This document shows, in pieces, positions 22,491 to 34,178 of a DNA stretch of 64,000 nt. The translations under genes were made by a program, and so were the position numbers. The stretch is from Pipra filicauda. Lineage: Eukaryota > Chordata > Aves > Passeriformes > Pipridae. The stretch is from assembly GCF_003945595.2 (NCBI RefSeq), contig NW_024103452.1, positions 5,551,555 to 5,615,554 of the forward strand. The letters run 5' to 3'. Below the pieces are notes generated by a model that was given only the letters and a program-made list of their open reading frames with translations, did no database searches and had not been told where the DNA came from. Positions within the stretch are counted from its first letter, which is position 1, and each line of letters starts with the position of its first letter.

Positions 22491-25400
22491 AATAACACAC
22501 TATGGGAAAGAACAAGATGTGGCTGGAGAAGAGTTCCATGTGGAGACAGGACAGCACTTTTGAAAGGCCTCAGAGATATAGTAGCCCAGATAAGACACTA
22601 AAATAAATGTTATTGCAAAATCCTAGACAGTCTTGGCACGAACACTTACGAATTGAACCAAACCCTCTTGGGAAGGTCTTTTCTTCCTGCGGTCAGAGAA
22701 CTGATGGGATAATTGGAGTAATAGCAAGTTGAGAGAATACAATATTGAAGTAAGAAAACACGTACCCAGAAGCCGGGATGCCCCAAAATCAATCCTTCAA
22801 AAAGTAACAGGGATGGGAAGCTACTTAATCCCCTGTGAGCTGTCTTCCCAAACAGAAAAAATGAGGTAGAAATATTTACCTGTGCTGGCCATTTATGACT
22901 AATTCCTCCAGGCACTGGTAAGAAATTAGTCAGCAAGCCCACATCTTGCAACTTCTAGCTTGAGCTCTTTTGTAGATTCATGGTTCAATGCATCTTCTTT
23001 AGGTTAAATCCTCTTTCATTTAAAGGATATTAAATGTCAAACTTGTAAAGGATTTTAAGTAAGATATTGTCAAGGCTGAGGTGATAAGTCAGATTTTACA
23101 ACGTAAGCCACAGAAGTCATGTTTAATCAATATCAATCTCTTGCTTCTATGGAGAATGATAATTCATGGTGTCAAGTGGACAGTGTGCATCCGAGCAAAC
23201 AATCCTGATCACTTCAACACTTAACAAAAGGAAGAGACTTGCAGCTTCAGCTGAGAGTCAGGACACACACATCTCATCCCCAGTTCTGCCAGCAACACAA
23301 TATTTCCAATCAGTAAAAAGTCAGTAAAACACAAATAACTGTGGAGGCAGAATGACTTCAGTGGAAATTAGATAAAATGTAGGACTAAGAGCATCACATG
23401 CTCCTTCTATGAATGTGTCCCATTCTTTGACACCCTAAGACTTAATGTACACCTGTGTAAGTGTGACAAGAGTGTTTGGGATCTCTGCTAACAAAACGTG
23501 CCTTAAGAGGGAAAAAAAAAGGTATTCTTTCCCTGAGGTATTCACTAACTGACTGCTTCTTTACCAAGCCCCAGTTCATTCTTGTGCTCTTCTTCCTGCA
23601 ATGCCATCCCTTCTGAAGTACCTTACCATGGAGCCGGGGAGTGGTTGTCACTAACACAGCCATCTCTGTCTATATGGATATTTTTTCTTTTGATATTAAC
23701 CAAGACAGAAAATGAAGACAAATAACCCATACAGCTCTTTAGATCAAGTAATACAGAACAAGTGCAGTCCAGATAGCACTCTACAGGTTGACTTGGCCTA
23801 CAAAATGTTTCTGTAGAGCCCAATGCTTTTTCCTTCATAGGCTTAGGATACTGACTATTGCAGCAACAATTTCTGCCCAAACAGACGATTTCTGTCTCCT
23901 GTTGTCTTTTCCATCTATTCAGAAGCAGCCAGCCTACTGCTGCTGCTGGTGTGAGAATGGGGCATGATAACTTCTGCTGGTGAGCAGTGACCCATGTTAG
24001 CATTTGTAACTGCTGCAGTCACTCCTACCTGGCTGTCATCTGTCGTATTCTCTGTTCCCTTCCTCCTCATCTTCCCCCTGGCAGAAACTTGGCTTCCCTT
24101 TGCAGAACCATATTGGACTGATGTGGTTGTATGTCCTTTCTTGCATCTAAGGGCAGGAAGAGAAGTATTGCTCTTGAAACAAGAGAATAATAGGAAGATT
24201 TGTGAGCAAGATGGTTGGAGGAAGGGCAGAAAAGAAAGTCTGCTGCTGTCGGGGAGTGAAGAGGTACTGGGACATATCAATAACTGCCACGTCATTTAAC
24301 AGCTGTGTGGATGGCCGTAGGTGAGGATAAGAGCAGTTCTGTCTAAAGAGAGAAGGACAGAAAGGAAGTGAAAATCTGCTGAGAGGGATGAGGTAGAGGG
24401 TGAGAGGGCTGAAGTTTCTTTAGCCATGCTGCAGAGAGGGGATAAGGCTCTGGGCATACTGGCTTGAAGTCAGATCCCTCCCTTGCAGTTTCTCAGACTG
24501 CAGTGGATCACACTGTGCAAACTGTGCAAAAGCTGACTCCATAATAATGTAGATATCACTTATAAATAGAAATGCACTAAAGCCTCTCTAGCTCAGCCTT
24601 TCCATTTCTTCAACTCCGTGAGCAGCTTCTCCTTATAGAGGAATTCCTGTGAGTAGTTCAGGGTTTATACAGTGAACTAAACCATTGGTTTAAATCACTT
24701 GGGTGCAATGTCATTTATTTTAGGAAAGGTTTAAATCATACTGAAGTTGCATAAATCTAATTAAGAAAAAAACAAAACCTTTCTCTACTGCAAATTTACA
24801 TTAAAATGTATAATGAGCTATAGGCAAGTTCAAAATCAGTATTTACATGCTTTCAGTGAAGCCTAAGCAGAAATTATGTTCCTAAAATAAGTGTTGTTAA
24901 ATTACCTCAAGCAATCTATAAAACCACAGTTTGATGGTAAAACAAACAAAACATTTTTCTTAGCCACCAAGGTCTCTAGATTTATGCTGCAAATCTTGAA
25001 AAATATGATCCTTGGAGGCACCACAAGTAGCTGTCTAGTCACAAGTTTGTTACAAAAAACAAAATGAACAAAAAAACCCAAACCACATCATCCTACACAT
25101 TATTGTCACAATGTTTTTCATCTAGAAACACATTAAAACAAGTCTTCCCAGGGCTTCCATCTTTCTAATCATGAAAGACATTTAGATCTAAAGAAGATCT
25201 AGACCTGTCCCTAGAAAACCTTTTTCTGCAAAGTTGTAAGACTGTCACAGCTACAATGCCATTACTTTTATTACATTTCCAACAATTCTGTTCCTAAATA
25301 TTGTAAATCTCACATTTAATCGTAGGGGATCATCACAATTAAAACTGAACCATGTAATTTGTTTTGGTCCCAAAGTGAAATATAGTGTTTTTAAGTAGAC

Positions 25401-28184
25401 CAAATTTATATAGCTGGCTTTTAAGATTAGTGGGAAAAAGTATCAAAAACCTTACTGAACTCAGCATTCGACATTTAGAGTGAGACTGAGATTAAGTTAC
25501 ACACATCTAAGTGTCTCTCTGTAGTTCTCCAAGTGTGATTTAAACGCTTAGGATCTCGTTATAGATAAAGAATATCTCTTAGTATGACGAGTAGAGCCTG
25601 TAAAGAAATGTAACTGGACAAATATATCTAGTTTAGAGAAAATTGAGTCATTTTCTTAACCTTCTTGGCTTTTTAAAGTAAGACTTTGAAATCAGCCACC
25701 TACCTAAGGTGTCCTCCGCAAACTGAGACTCCTCATGGTAGCCGAAGTATCTTCACAGGTTTTGAAAATGTTATAGGGGACAATGGACCAGAGCTTTTGG
25801 AGCAGCAGCTGTAGGAAATATCCTAGGACACTTCAGATGTCACAAAATTTCTATGTTTGCCATTTGAGACAGCATATCAATATCTAATGCAATTAATATC
25901 TGTGCTTTTAATCTTTTTCTGGACTCCTAAGTTGTTAGGGAAGCACTCAGTTAGGAGTTAGGATTTTAAGAATCTGGGAGTGAGAGAATATGCAGAAGTA
26001 CAAAACAGGATTTTTGAAAGAAGAAAATATATTCTCCAAATATTTTCCAAAACTATGGTATAAATATTGTAATTGCAGTAAAGCCTAGTAGCCCTCAATA
26101 GCATGAAGGTCATATAGAGCAATGACAAACATAAGTGAGAAGTTTTGTCTTGTGGAGTTTACCATTGTACATTGTATCAATGCAACTGGTTGCACGTATC
26201 TACAGTTTCCTGCAGTCATTTATAGGACTAAGGTTCCATCTTCTCACATCTTGTCTTAAAATCGGCATCTTGATAAAATTATTCTAACTTGGATGTTTTT
26301 AAAAGACTTAAACTGAAAATTGGAACATGCATGGTAAAGTCATTTTGTTACAGAGCTAAAATAAAAGGTGCAATATTTATTTAGCCTTATTTGGAAAGTT
26401 ACCCAATACAGTCAATAGAGGAATGTTTTGCTAAATTGGGAGAACAGGAAATCAGAGGATGAACTTTCCAAGCACAAAAGAAGAAGAATGTAACTCCTTC
26501 TCAGAATCACTGATTTAAAGAGATTTACCATTTCATTAATGAAAGACTTAAAGGTACATATTTCCCCTTGGAAAGGTTTGTGACCTTGGAGTTAGATTTC
26601 GTCATCTGCTGACCAACATTCAAGGTTATGCAAATAGTTTAGTCTTGATATCACTATCATCTAAAGTCTTAGTAGTTTGTTGGAGATTTGCTTCTCTATG
26701 TAATAACTTATCTCTGATGCACTTTGCTTATAAAGTGAAATTGCTGGCAATGTGCTTTTGTGAGGAGGATGGAGGAATATGTTTGAGTTTTTAAAAATCT
26801 ATATCTGTAATAATGAGTGTTTTTACATTTGGTTTTGTTTTAGCAGCATACCCTCTGTTTCCTAGTACTCTCCAAAAGAAGCATTCATTTACCAATAGAT
26901 TGTTCTTATAGATTGTGCTTATTCTAGGCACAATAGGGGTATAAAACAAACAAAAAAAATCTTTTTTTTCCCTGCAAAATATATGCTATTTCCACAAATT
27001 TAAATTAAAGCAATCAGAAGTGTTTTTAAGGGATTTCAGCCAAAGAGGGTAATTAAGGCAAATGTTTCTCCAACACCTGGGAATAACCTTCTTTTGTGTT
27101 TGATATAAAGTGTTATTGTCCTGTGACAACAGTAACACACACGTGTTTTGTTGCAGCCTAGGTGAGAAAGGGAGATAATTTCTCCGGTGATGGCTCAATT
27201 CAAGTTGATATAACTTTACCTACTAAATTCATACCAGGATTCTTGCACATAGTCCATGCAGAGTTCACAGCAGTGAAGACCCTAATGACCAGGAATGGGT
27301 ACAGGTAAGAACCCCTCATACAAGAAGACTTAACTGTGGGACAGCAATTTTGATTTTAAGTGCTCTCATTTTATAAGATTACAGTTTTCTCTGAAGTTAT
27401 GATATTGCTGATACATGTAAAATTTTACACAGGCTTTTAGCTATTTTGTTTGCCTCTCCTGCTGCCAGACATGAACCAATAACTGTGAAGTGAAGGGATT
27501 TTCCAATCTAACATTAAGTTAATATGTGACTGAGGTGGTTCACACTGGGATTCCAATGAGTGCTCATGATGCCCACTGCTCGGTGACATTGAACAGCACA
27601 GGCAGAAAGGTCACAGAAGCTGAAAATCCTTGCACTGTGTAACCTGTTTTTCCTCCACAGCATGGCTTTGTGGTACAAGTTATTGATAGCTGAACTGCAT
27701 CCGGTACCAGCAGCAGTCTGGCTGAAGAAATCAAGTTTACTACTGTGGTAGCAGACACTCATCCATACTTACCACCAATATCAGTGCTAACATCTATGAG
27801 AACACATTTCTATCTGTTAGTTCCATATTGACCCAAAGATGCAGGAGAGATAAGCAGTGTTTTTATTTGAGATGAAAGGAAATTACTTAAGCATATATTT
27901 TAAGAGAGATTATATTATTTTATGCATAATTTTTATTAATTTCAAATGAGAGAATAAATTGAGGACTACAATTTTTTTTTGAAAGTACTGTGGCAAGAAC
28001 AATAACAATGAAATCATTTCATATAAATGAACTCACCTGTCAATGAGCCAGATTATGAGCTCAATTACATTGATATGAATCTGTAATACCTCCACAGAAA
28101 GCAATTAATCTTCTTGTTATTCTCACCATTTTAATTGCAAATAGAATCTGCTGTGACATGCCCAGGCATCTGAATGTGATGACC

Positions 28185-28209
28185 TTCAAGGTCTTGCAAA
28201 GACCTTGAA
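28185..28209. repeat. 10-bp inverted repeat with TCAAGGTC half-sites
   Basis: TTCAAGGTCT (28185-28194) and AGACCTTGAA (28200-28209) form a perfect stem around TGCAA. Each arm contains TCAAGGTC, which matches the extended half-site bound by NR5A and ERR nuclear receptors (TCAAGGTCA) except for its last base. An additional GACCTT at 28181-28186 makes a third, overlapping arm. Regulatory use is inference only. Confidence 0.65.
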
Positions 28210-28663
28210 AACATCAGTGTTACTCTAAGCTGCTTATCCATATTGGTATCAGTGACCCTAAGCCAATTAGAAATAACTACAAAATTCTAAGAACAAAGGT
28301 GAAGACATCAGAATGACAAGAGGTGCTTCTGTCTGTTCTCCCAATTTAATATAATGGTATAGACATAGACAGGTAGATAATAACCTTTTAGAGTTACTTA
28401 TGGAAGATTTTCTTGTGGAGTTAATTGCATGGCAGAAAGTTTCTGGCACTGAGCTTCCTTGACAGTGCTTGTTGAGGAAGGTCAATGAGGAACAGCTGAC
28501 AAAGTAAGAGAAGAGTATCTTAGAACATCACCACTAAGCAACCTGGTGAAGATGATTGTTACAAAACATTTGACAAGGATGCTAAAAACATGGAAGCCAG
28601 CTGAAAACTGCTGTAGGAAAATGAGAATCACCCAATGAGCAGTTATGGTATCTATATAGGAAT

Positions 28664-29225
28664 GTCCAGCGATGCCTTAAGGTCCTTTTAGTTTTTTTGA
28701 TTTTTCCAATTTTTATAAGTTTTACAAGTAGTTATATAGCAGAAGTAGATTTTAGAAGCAACAGCATTCATTCCCTTACCCTTAGCATAGTAACTACAAT
28801 CCTTTTACCCCAATTCCCCATATCAATATCCCCTGAATTCCATTAGAAATGTTTAGTCTCTCTTTAAGATAGGCCTCTTTTGTTTGAGGACATCTAATCC
28901 TGGCCTGAATCACAAGAGTACAGCCAAGAACTGGGTAACCATGTGGCCCCTGTATCCTGAAGGAGATGAAGATGATGAAGAGAAGGGTCTCAAAGACCCC
29001 AGCCCCAACTACCCAGGGGCAGGACTGGGAATGGACCAGGGAAAAAGCCAGGAGGTGGAAAAATCTGAGATTGGACAGAGAATATCATAAATTATAACAT
29101 CTGTAACAGTAGCAGTGGGCATGTCTTGTAACCCTATGCCTTAGGAATTAAATCCTTTCCTTATCTCACCTTCAAAACTAAGTTGCCTCAGAGTTTTTTC
29201 TCCCTAAGTTTTCTTTTAGGCATCA
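28664..29225 (+). mobile_element. Possible solo LTR of an endogenous retrovirus
   Basis: The stretch has an LTR-like order. It begins TGTCCAGCGATGCC and has a GC-richer promoter-like patch near 28940-29070 with GGGGCAGGACTGGG. After this come GTAACAGTAGCAGTGGGCAT, a polyadenylation-like AATTAAATCC and a pyrimidine-rich end (TTTTTTCTCCCTAAGTTTTC) before GGCATCA. A 68-codon frame (28884-29090) with an acidic DEDDEE run lies inside but resembles no retroviral protein. I see no primer-binding site, gag, pol or env nearby and no clear target-site duplication, so boundaries are guesses. A unique sequence with LTR-like looks is the alternative. Confidence 0.35.
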
Positions 29226-29229
29226 CCAG

Positions 29230-29679
29230 ATAACAGGACTAAATGGGCAAAATTCAAAATCTTGAAAAACCATCAAAATTATGTATTATCATTTAAGAGA
29301 CACATTAGAGTAAGTCATAGAAATGGAATGTTTACAAAAAAAGAACTAATATCTGAGAGCAATTTAAGATGTATTTTTTCTATATATTATTTTTTCCATA
29401 TGTAAAATTTGTCTATATGTTCTATTTGCTCTCATTTCTGAAAAAGTAAAAGACACAGAGTACTTCCGAATAAATGTAAAAGGAGAAAAACAGATGTATG
29501 AGGTGTGCTGCAGACTGCCTAGTAAGAGGGAATGATTGAAGAGTTTTGAACAATTACAATGAACAATGGCAATGAAGAACCTGAATTAGATACACATTTT
29601 TTGAAAATAATATGGTAGAACTCAGAAATATGTCATTAAACATTTATTAAGACCAACTTCTTCTTTAGAAGATGAAAGA
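29230..29679. other. AT-rich non-coding DNA
   Basis: No frame or repeat recognised. The last 150 bases may already belong to the decayed CR1 that becomes recognisable near 29690. Confidence 0.5.
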
Positions 29680-29800
29680 AGTTATTGAAGAGCCATTCTT
29701 GATTTAATTCTGACAGATAGAGAAGAGCTGCATAAGTATTTGGTATGAAAGGATGACATAAAGTCACTATGAGCTGAATAAAAAATATTCTCCCACCACA
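29680..29800 (+). mobile_element. Ancient CR1 ORF2 endonuclease relic
   Basis: At 29701-29730 the plus strand still reads DLILTDREEL, the conserved CR1 ORF2 motif near the end of the apurinic-endonuclease domain (usual form LDLILTNREEL). Downstream, GTCACTATGAGCTGAATAAA fits the following SDHE-type segment. The surrounding sequence has stops and frameshifts. The spacing of about 1.1 kb to the next relic fits the distance between endonuclease and reverse-transcriptase thumb in a single CR1, so both may be one element. Confidence 0.6.
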
Positions 29801-30874
29801 GTTAATGATTCATTGCTACGCTATGAAGATATTTCAGGTATACCTGTATACCTCTAAAGTGGTTCCTGATCAGTTCAGTATTTCCTGTAATAACTGAGGT
29901 AAAGGAATAGGAAATAGATTTATTGATTTTTAAATTATTTTAATAATTTTTGGACGTACCCTCCAGAGTCTGCATCTCCTATCTGTTGAGGATTGTTATC
30001 TCATACCAGTCTTCTAACGAGTGGCTCGCAGGACTTCCAGAATCCCTGACCCACTGTTCCAAATGCAGAAGAAAATTTCCAAATGCAAAGATGTAATCTA
30101 CAAATTTACATATATTTAGTATATTTTTTATCCCTTTTAACATCATTTTTCTTTTTGGCTATCTCCTTCAGTCAGGCAACATGCACTTTTTAGTTGACTA
30201 CTTAAACTTATATGGAATCTTTGTTCCTAGCTGCACTGCAGTTCAAGTTCCACATCTTAAAGTGCTGCGGCTGGGAAAATCTGCAGTCTATGTGTAATCC
30301 TTGATAAAATATAGGAGGTGTCTTGTGCAGATCTTCTCTAATTCTCTGATGAGCTACAGATGCTGGTATGTTGTCTATGTGCTTGCTACCAATGTAATCA
30401 ATATCCCTGTTGAAATAGTCTACCTTCATCTCTTTGCCTTAGACAGTGTGTTACTGGCTTTTTTCCTTTGGTGTGAGGACCAACACACATCAGTCATTTC
30501 ATTTGACATCTCAAGTGGCTCCCATCCCACAGTAATCACCAGCTGAGACAGACCCATCACAGTGGCACGTAGATGGCTGACACAGCTTCTTGACACATTA
30601 AGGAGATAGAGACTGTTTAAAGTTATGTTTTGCTTGCAACCTCACCATTTTCTTAAATAGCTAGTGCATATTCTCAAAATATGCAGTATCAGGAGAAGCA
30701 TCATGTAAGTGTTGATCTCCTAGCTGACACCTACCCACAAGGTATTTATTCCCAACTGATTCCAGCAATGTTATTCACTCTCTGCCATTGCTTTAAACTT
30801 TCCTTTTCACACACTGATTAGCTCAGTAATATTATCAGTTTTCTTTCTAATCTGTGAAGCACTGATGAATTCAA
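29801..30874. other. Non-coding DNA between CR1 relics
   Basis: I could not find reverse-transcriptase motifs (such as F-x-KAFD or the A-D-D box) on either strand, although this is where they would lie if the flanking relics are one element. The longest frame is 81 codons (30301-30546, plus), unrecognised. It may be decayed LINE sequence or inserted unique DNA. Confidence 0.45.
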
Positions 30875-31715
30875 GCAGGGCCAGGAGGGAGGTCACAGAC
30901 AACCTACAAGGCAGCATTAAAATTCAAAATGATCTTGAGAAACTAAGGAAATTAGATGAAATCTAACAAGATGAAATTCAATAATGAGAAGTAAAAGGCA
31001 CTGCAACCCAGAAGAATTCATATGTGTAACTACAAAATGAGGAATAGTTCACAAGGCAGAAATGTACCAAGTGAGACCTGGAAATGATAGTAAATTCTGA
31101 GGAGAATGAAAGTCAACAGAGAGAGGATAATTCAAAACTGGTGAATCTTGTTCTGTGGTTCTTTAAGACCGTGTGAGAGGTAAGATATAGGAAATAATGA
31201 TTAAAGTTCACCTACCACTGTTCCATTTGAAAATTGTAAGCCCTGTGGTGGAAGACAGACAGAACCCTGAAAGTTTGAAGGAGAAACAATAAGAGAAAAA
31301 AAAATTATACTACATGAATTATAGAAAAGGTTGAAAAAGATTGATTCATTTTGTCTACAGAAGGGAAGACAGATACTGAGACAGGTTGGCTATCTTCAAT
31401 ATGTAAAATGGTATTATAAAAAAAGGTGATGATTAATTGCTTTCTACATCCACAGGGGATAAGGGAAAAACAGATTAGTTTAACTTGCAAAAGTGTAATA
31501 AGAATCACATTCAGACTACAAGGGAGTAAAGCACTGGAATAGAGTATCGAAGGAAGCTGTAAAATCCACCCCACTGGATATTTTTAAGAAAATGTTTTCA
31601 GAAAAGCATCTGACAGAAATGGTTAAGATATACCCATCTTGTCTCATATCTAGGGGACAGATTAAAACACATTCTCTTGAGATCCTGTCAAGATTTATGT
31701 TTCCATGGTTTTTAG
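30875..31715 (+). mobile_element. Ancient CR1 LINE with 3' end
   Basis: A heavily mutated copy of an old, reptile-wide CR1 subfamily. In order: AAAATTCAAAATGATCTTGA, AACAAGATGAAATTCAATAA, AACTACAAAATGAGGAATAG, CTTCAATATGTAAAATGGTA, AAGCACTGGAATAGAGTATC, GGATATTTTTAAGAAAATGT and CATCTGACAGAAATGGTTAA. It ends in ATGTTTCCATGGTTTTTA, a degraded CR1 terminus, at about 31712. The part between about 31150 and 31310 does not align with what I remember and may be deleted or replaced. All frames are broken. The divergence is much higher than in the 36.6- or 43.5-kb copies, so the insertion is old. Confidence 0.85.
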
Positions 31716-33709
31716 ATATTTGGAGATAGAAGCAATGGTATTTGAAAATAGCTAGAAAAGTCATAGGGGTGGTAAGGGTGAGAAAAGCATTGAAACTTGA
31801 AAAAGAAATCTGAACTCACTAGTCCATTGAAGATGAGTATATTAAATTAGATCCACAGCATGTATTTTTAAAATGCTTCAAGAATATTGAAAGGATGTGG
31901 ATACCCTTGTTTTATACCACAACTACTTGTTCTGAGTAGAAATGAAACACTGAATTTGTTTTGGTTTTGTTTTAAATAGGACATCTCTAGGACTTTGAGA
32001 GTACATTTATCTTCTTGGGTGTGTGTCAGTTCACTAATTTTAGCCTGCGGCAACTTCAATATTTATGCCTGAGTTTATCACCCCAGCTATCTTTTGTAGT
32101 CCATAAAAGGAAATACACAAAATAATGCATGATTCATCTGATCAGTTTAGAAACCTGCTTCAGGACGAGATTAAGTGTGCTGTGCAAATGTCTGGTTTCC
32201 TCCAGAGGCTGTGAAGTCTAGGCTTCATTCTACTCACTACTCAACATCTCAACTACCATCCTCCTTCAGAAACCAACAGAAAGCTGACTGTAGAATGGAT
32301 TTTAACACTGATTTGTCACAATTCTAGATTTATTCTGAATGAGAAGATTCTCCAACCTTTGTTTTTGCTTTCAATATGAGAAAAGGTAACCCAAATATCA
32401 GACTAATGTTCATAATTTAAAGAACCCATGACTTCCTCGTTCATTACAGGCCTCTTACCCTAGATGCCATATACAGAAAATATCAATAATGATACTTCCC
32501 AGGTGTGTCAAATAGTTTAACTGATTATTATTTGGGTAAAAGTTTGATTTTTTTTTCTGAAAAAAATCACTCTGCACACTAGGAATCAAGAAAATGCTGC
32601 TTCTTACATAGGAAGATGAATTGATATTTGTGCCTATCATGTAAACTTGTTCTGTTTCACTTGTTTCATCTGTGTAATTATCTTGCACACATTTCAGCTT
32701 CCAGACAGCAACTGTTTCATTGCCATTTCCTTTCCCAGTTCATCCTTATAACTAGAAAATTACCTTCAATAAAAGGTGCCATTTTCTAAGTATTGTTGCT
32801 GATAAATTCCCAGTCTCATATCCTATTGATCTGGAGAAGCAGATTATTCAACTCTATGTTGTTACAGGAAGACAACACTGCTCTTCTTTTGTGCATTCTT
32901 AATATTACCTGAAGAAGATGCAGAACTTACGTCAGTCTAAACCTTAAAAATTACCATTACCAGCTCATGAAATAGATTGACAATTTCTTTCTATAGGTAA
33001 CTTTCTTAAATTGTCTGTACATACAGATAGAAAGGTAGAACATTGTTGAGTCCAATTCTTCTACCTATGTCAGCATGTAGGAATTAGCCTCTACTGATTC
33101 ACATCCAGTGAAAAAGGGATGATGCTTCTCCCTCTTTCTCTAACTACAACTGTAGCAGTACCAGCTTTGTGGAAAAGAGGTTTGAATTAGAAGAGAGACA
33201 AAACAAGCTTTTATTTCCAGTGCAGAAATATTGAATGACATTCAGTCACTTACAATTTTCTCTGGTTTATATTTAGAAATGAACAAATAAGACATGGGAC
33301 CAAAAGACCCAGGGTCTCAAAATCCCCGGCATCCTGAAATATGCACATGCAGGCTGGAGTGAGCTTACCAGAAAAAACAGGACAAAGGTCCTGCATGTAT
33401 GCTTCATACATAACTGTATTTTGGAAATCTGTATGGAAAACGGTATTCTCAAAAGTTCAGTCTCTTCTCCATAAATATCCCATTTCAAAGAGAAAAAGAG
33501 ACGTGAATGCTGGTTTTCTACCAAGAATTGTGTGAAGCTCCTGCTTACAGACCCTCTACTGTTCTGCAAATTCAAAGAGGTGAAAATCAGTCTTTAAGGT
33601 TTGATTATGCGATTTTCAACACTTGTCCATAAAAAATAATCTTTATAAAAAAATTATTAGTGACATTTTGATACTCAGTCTTGGCACCACTCAGCTGTTA
33701 GAATATTGT
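31716..33709. other. AT-rich non-coding DNA
   Basis: No gene or repeat recognised. A 100-codon minus frame (33273-33575) and an overlapping plus frame show no domain. Nothing else stands out. Confidence 0.5.
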
Positions 33710-34178
33710 ATAAGGAGACTGCAATGACATTGAAAGCTGAACAGTGGGGATGGGACGAGCAGTAACAAGGCGAAATGCAAGGTTATGCATTTAGGCTTAG
33801 AGAAAAAGCTATGTGTTTATAAGATGGAAAAAACAGTGAGGGTGAAAGTAATCAGTGGATCAGCTGGAAACAGGTTGACTGTGGGCCACCAGCATGGTGC
33901 ATCCTTAAATATGACAGATGAGATCCTGAGACAACTCAGATGAGATAATTCCAGCATTCAACGAGAATGTAGTGCACACTTCTGGAGAAAAAAAAAAGGA
34001 TTATTTAAACTAAAAATATTATATTAGCACAGGAGCTGTTAGGTATAATCTGAAGCTAATTACATTTAAATAGGAAATTGGAAGAAATATTATTACTATT
34101 TTTGATGAGTTTCTCAATATTAGTAAAAGGGCTGGCAGAGTCATTAACTCTAAGCTGGGAAGATTATGGCCTGTCAGT
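33710..34178 (+). mobile_element. Ancient CR1 LINE relic
   Basis: Landmarks of an old CR1 subfamily: AAATGCAAGGTTATGCATTT (the CKVMHLG region of ORF2), GGTTGACTGTGGGCCACCAG, GGATTATTTAAACTAAAAAT, GGTATAATCTGAAGCTAATT, TTTAAATAGGAAATTGGAAG and GATGAGTTTCTCAATATTAG. The order agrees with the consensus as I recall it, with a gap after about 33908 where a few hundred bases are missing. It seems to differ in subfamily from the 31-kb relic and is probably a separate insertion. Confidence 0.65.

Larger units (their letters stand above)
21620..28663. other. Unique non-coding DNA
   Basis: Seven kilobases without a recognised gene or transposon. Two 126-codon minus-strand frames (23623-24003 and 23915-24295) overlap each other and a 101-codon plus frame in a GC-richer patch near 23.9-24.3 kb; none shows a domain. 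Small inverted repeats lie at 22475-22490 and 28185-28209 and are listed separately. 24.7-26.7 kb is AT-rich with nothing notable. Confidence 0.5.

Noticed and set aside
23623..24299. Overlapping 126- and 101-codon frames on both strands
   Set aside because: The frames overlap one another on both strands, show no domain or codon pattern and lie in a locally GC-richer patch where chance frames are long.
24677..24740. AAACCA-T-TGGTTT hairpin and repeated GGTTTAAATCA
   Set aside because: Stem of six bases and two scattered 11-mers in AT-rich DNA are within chance expectation.
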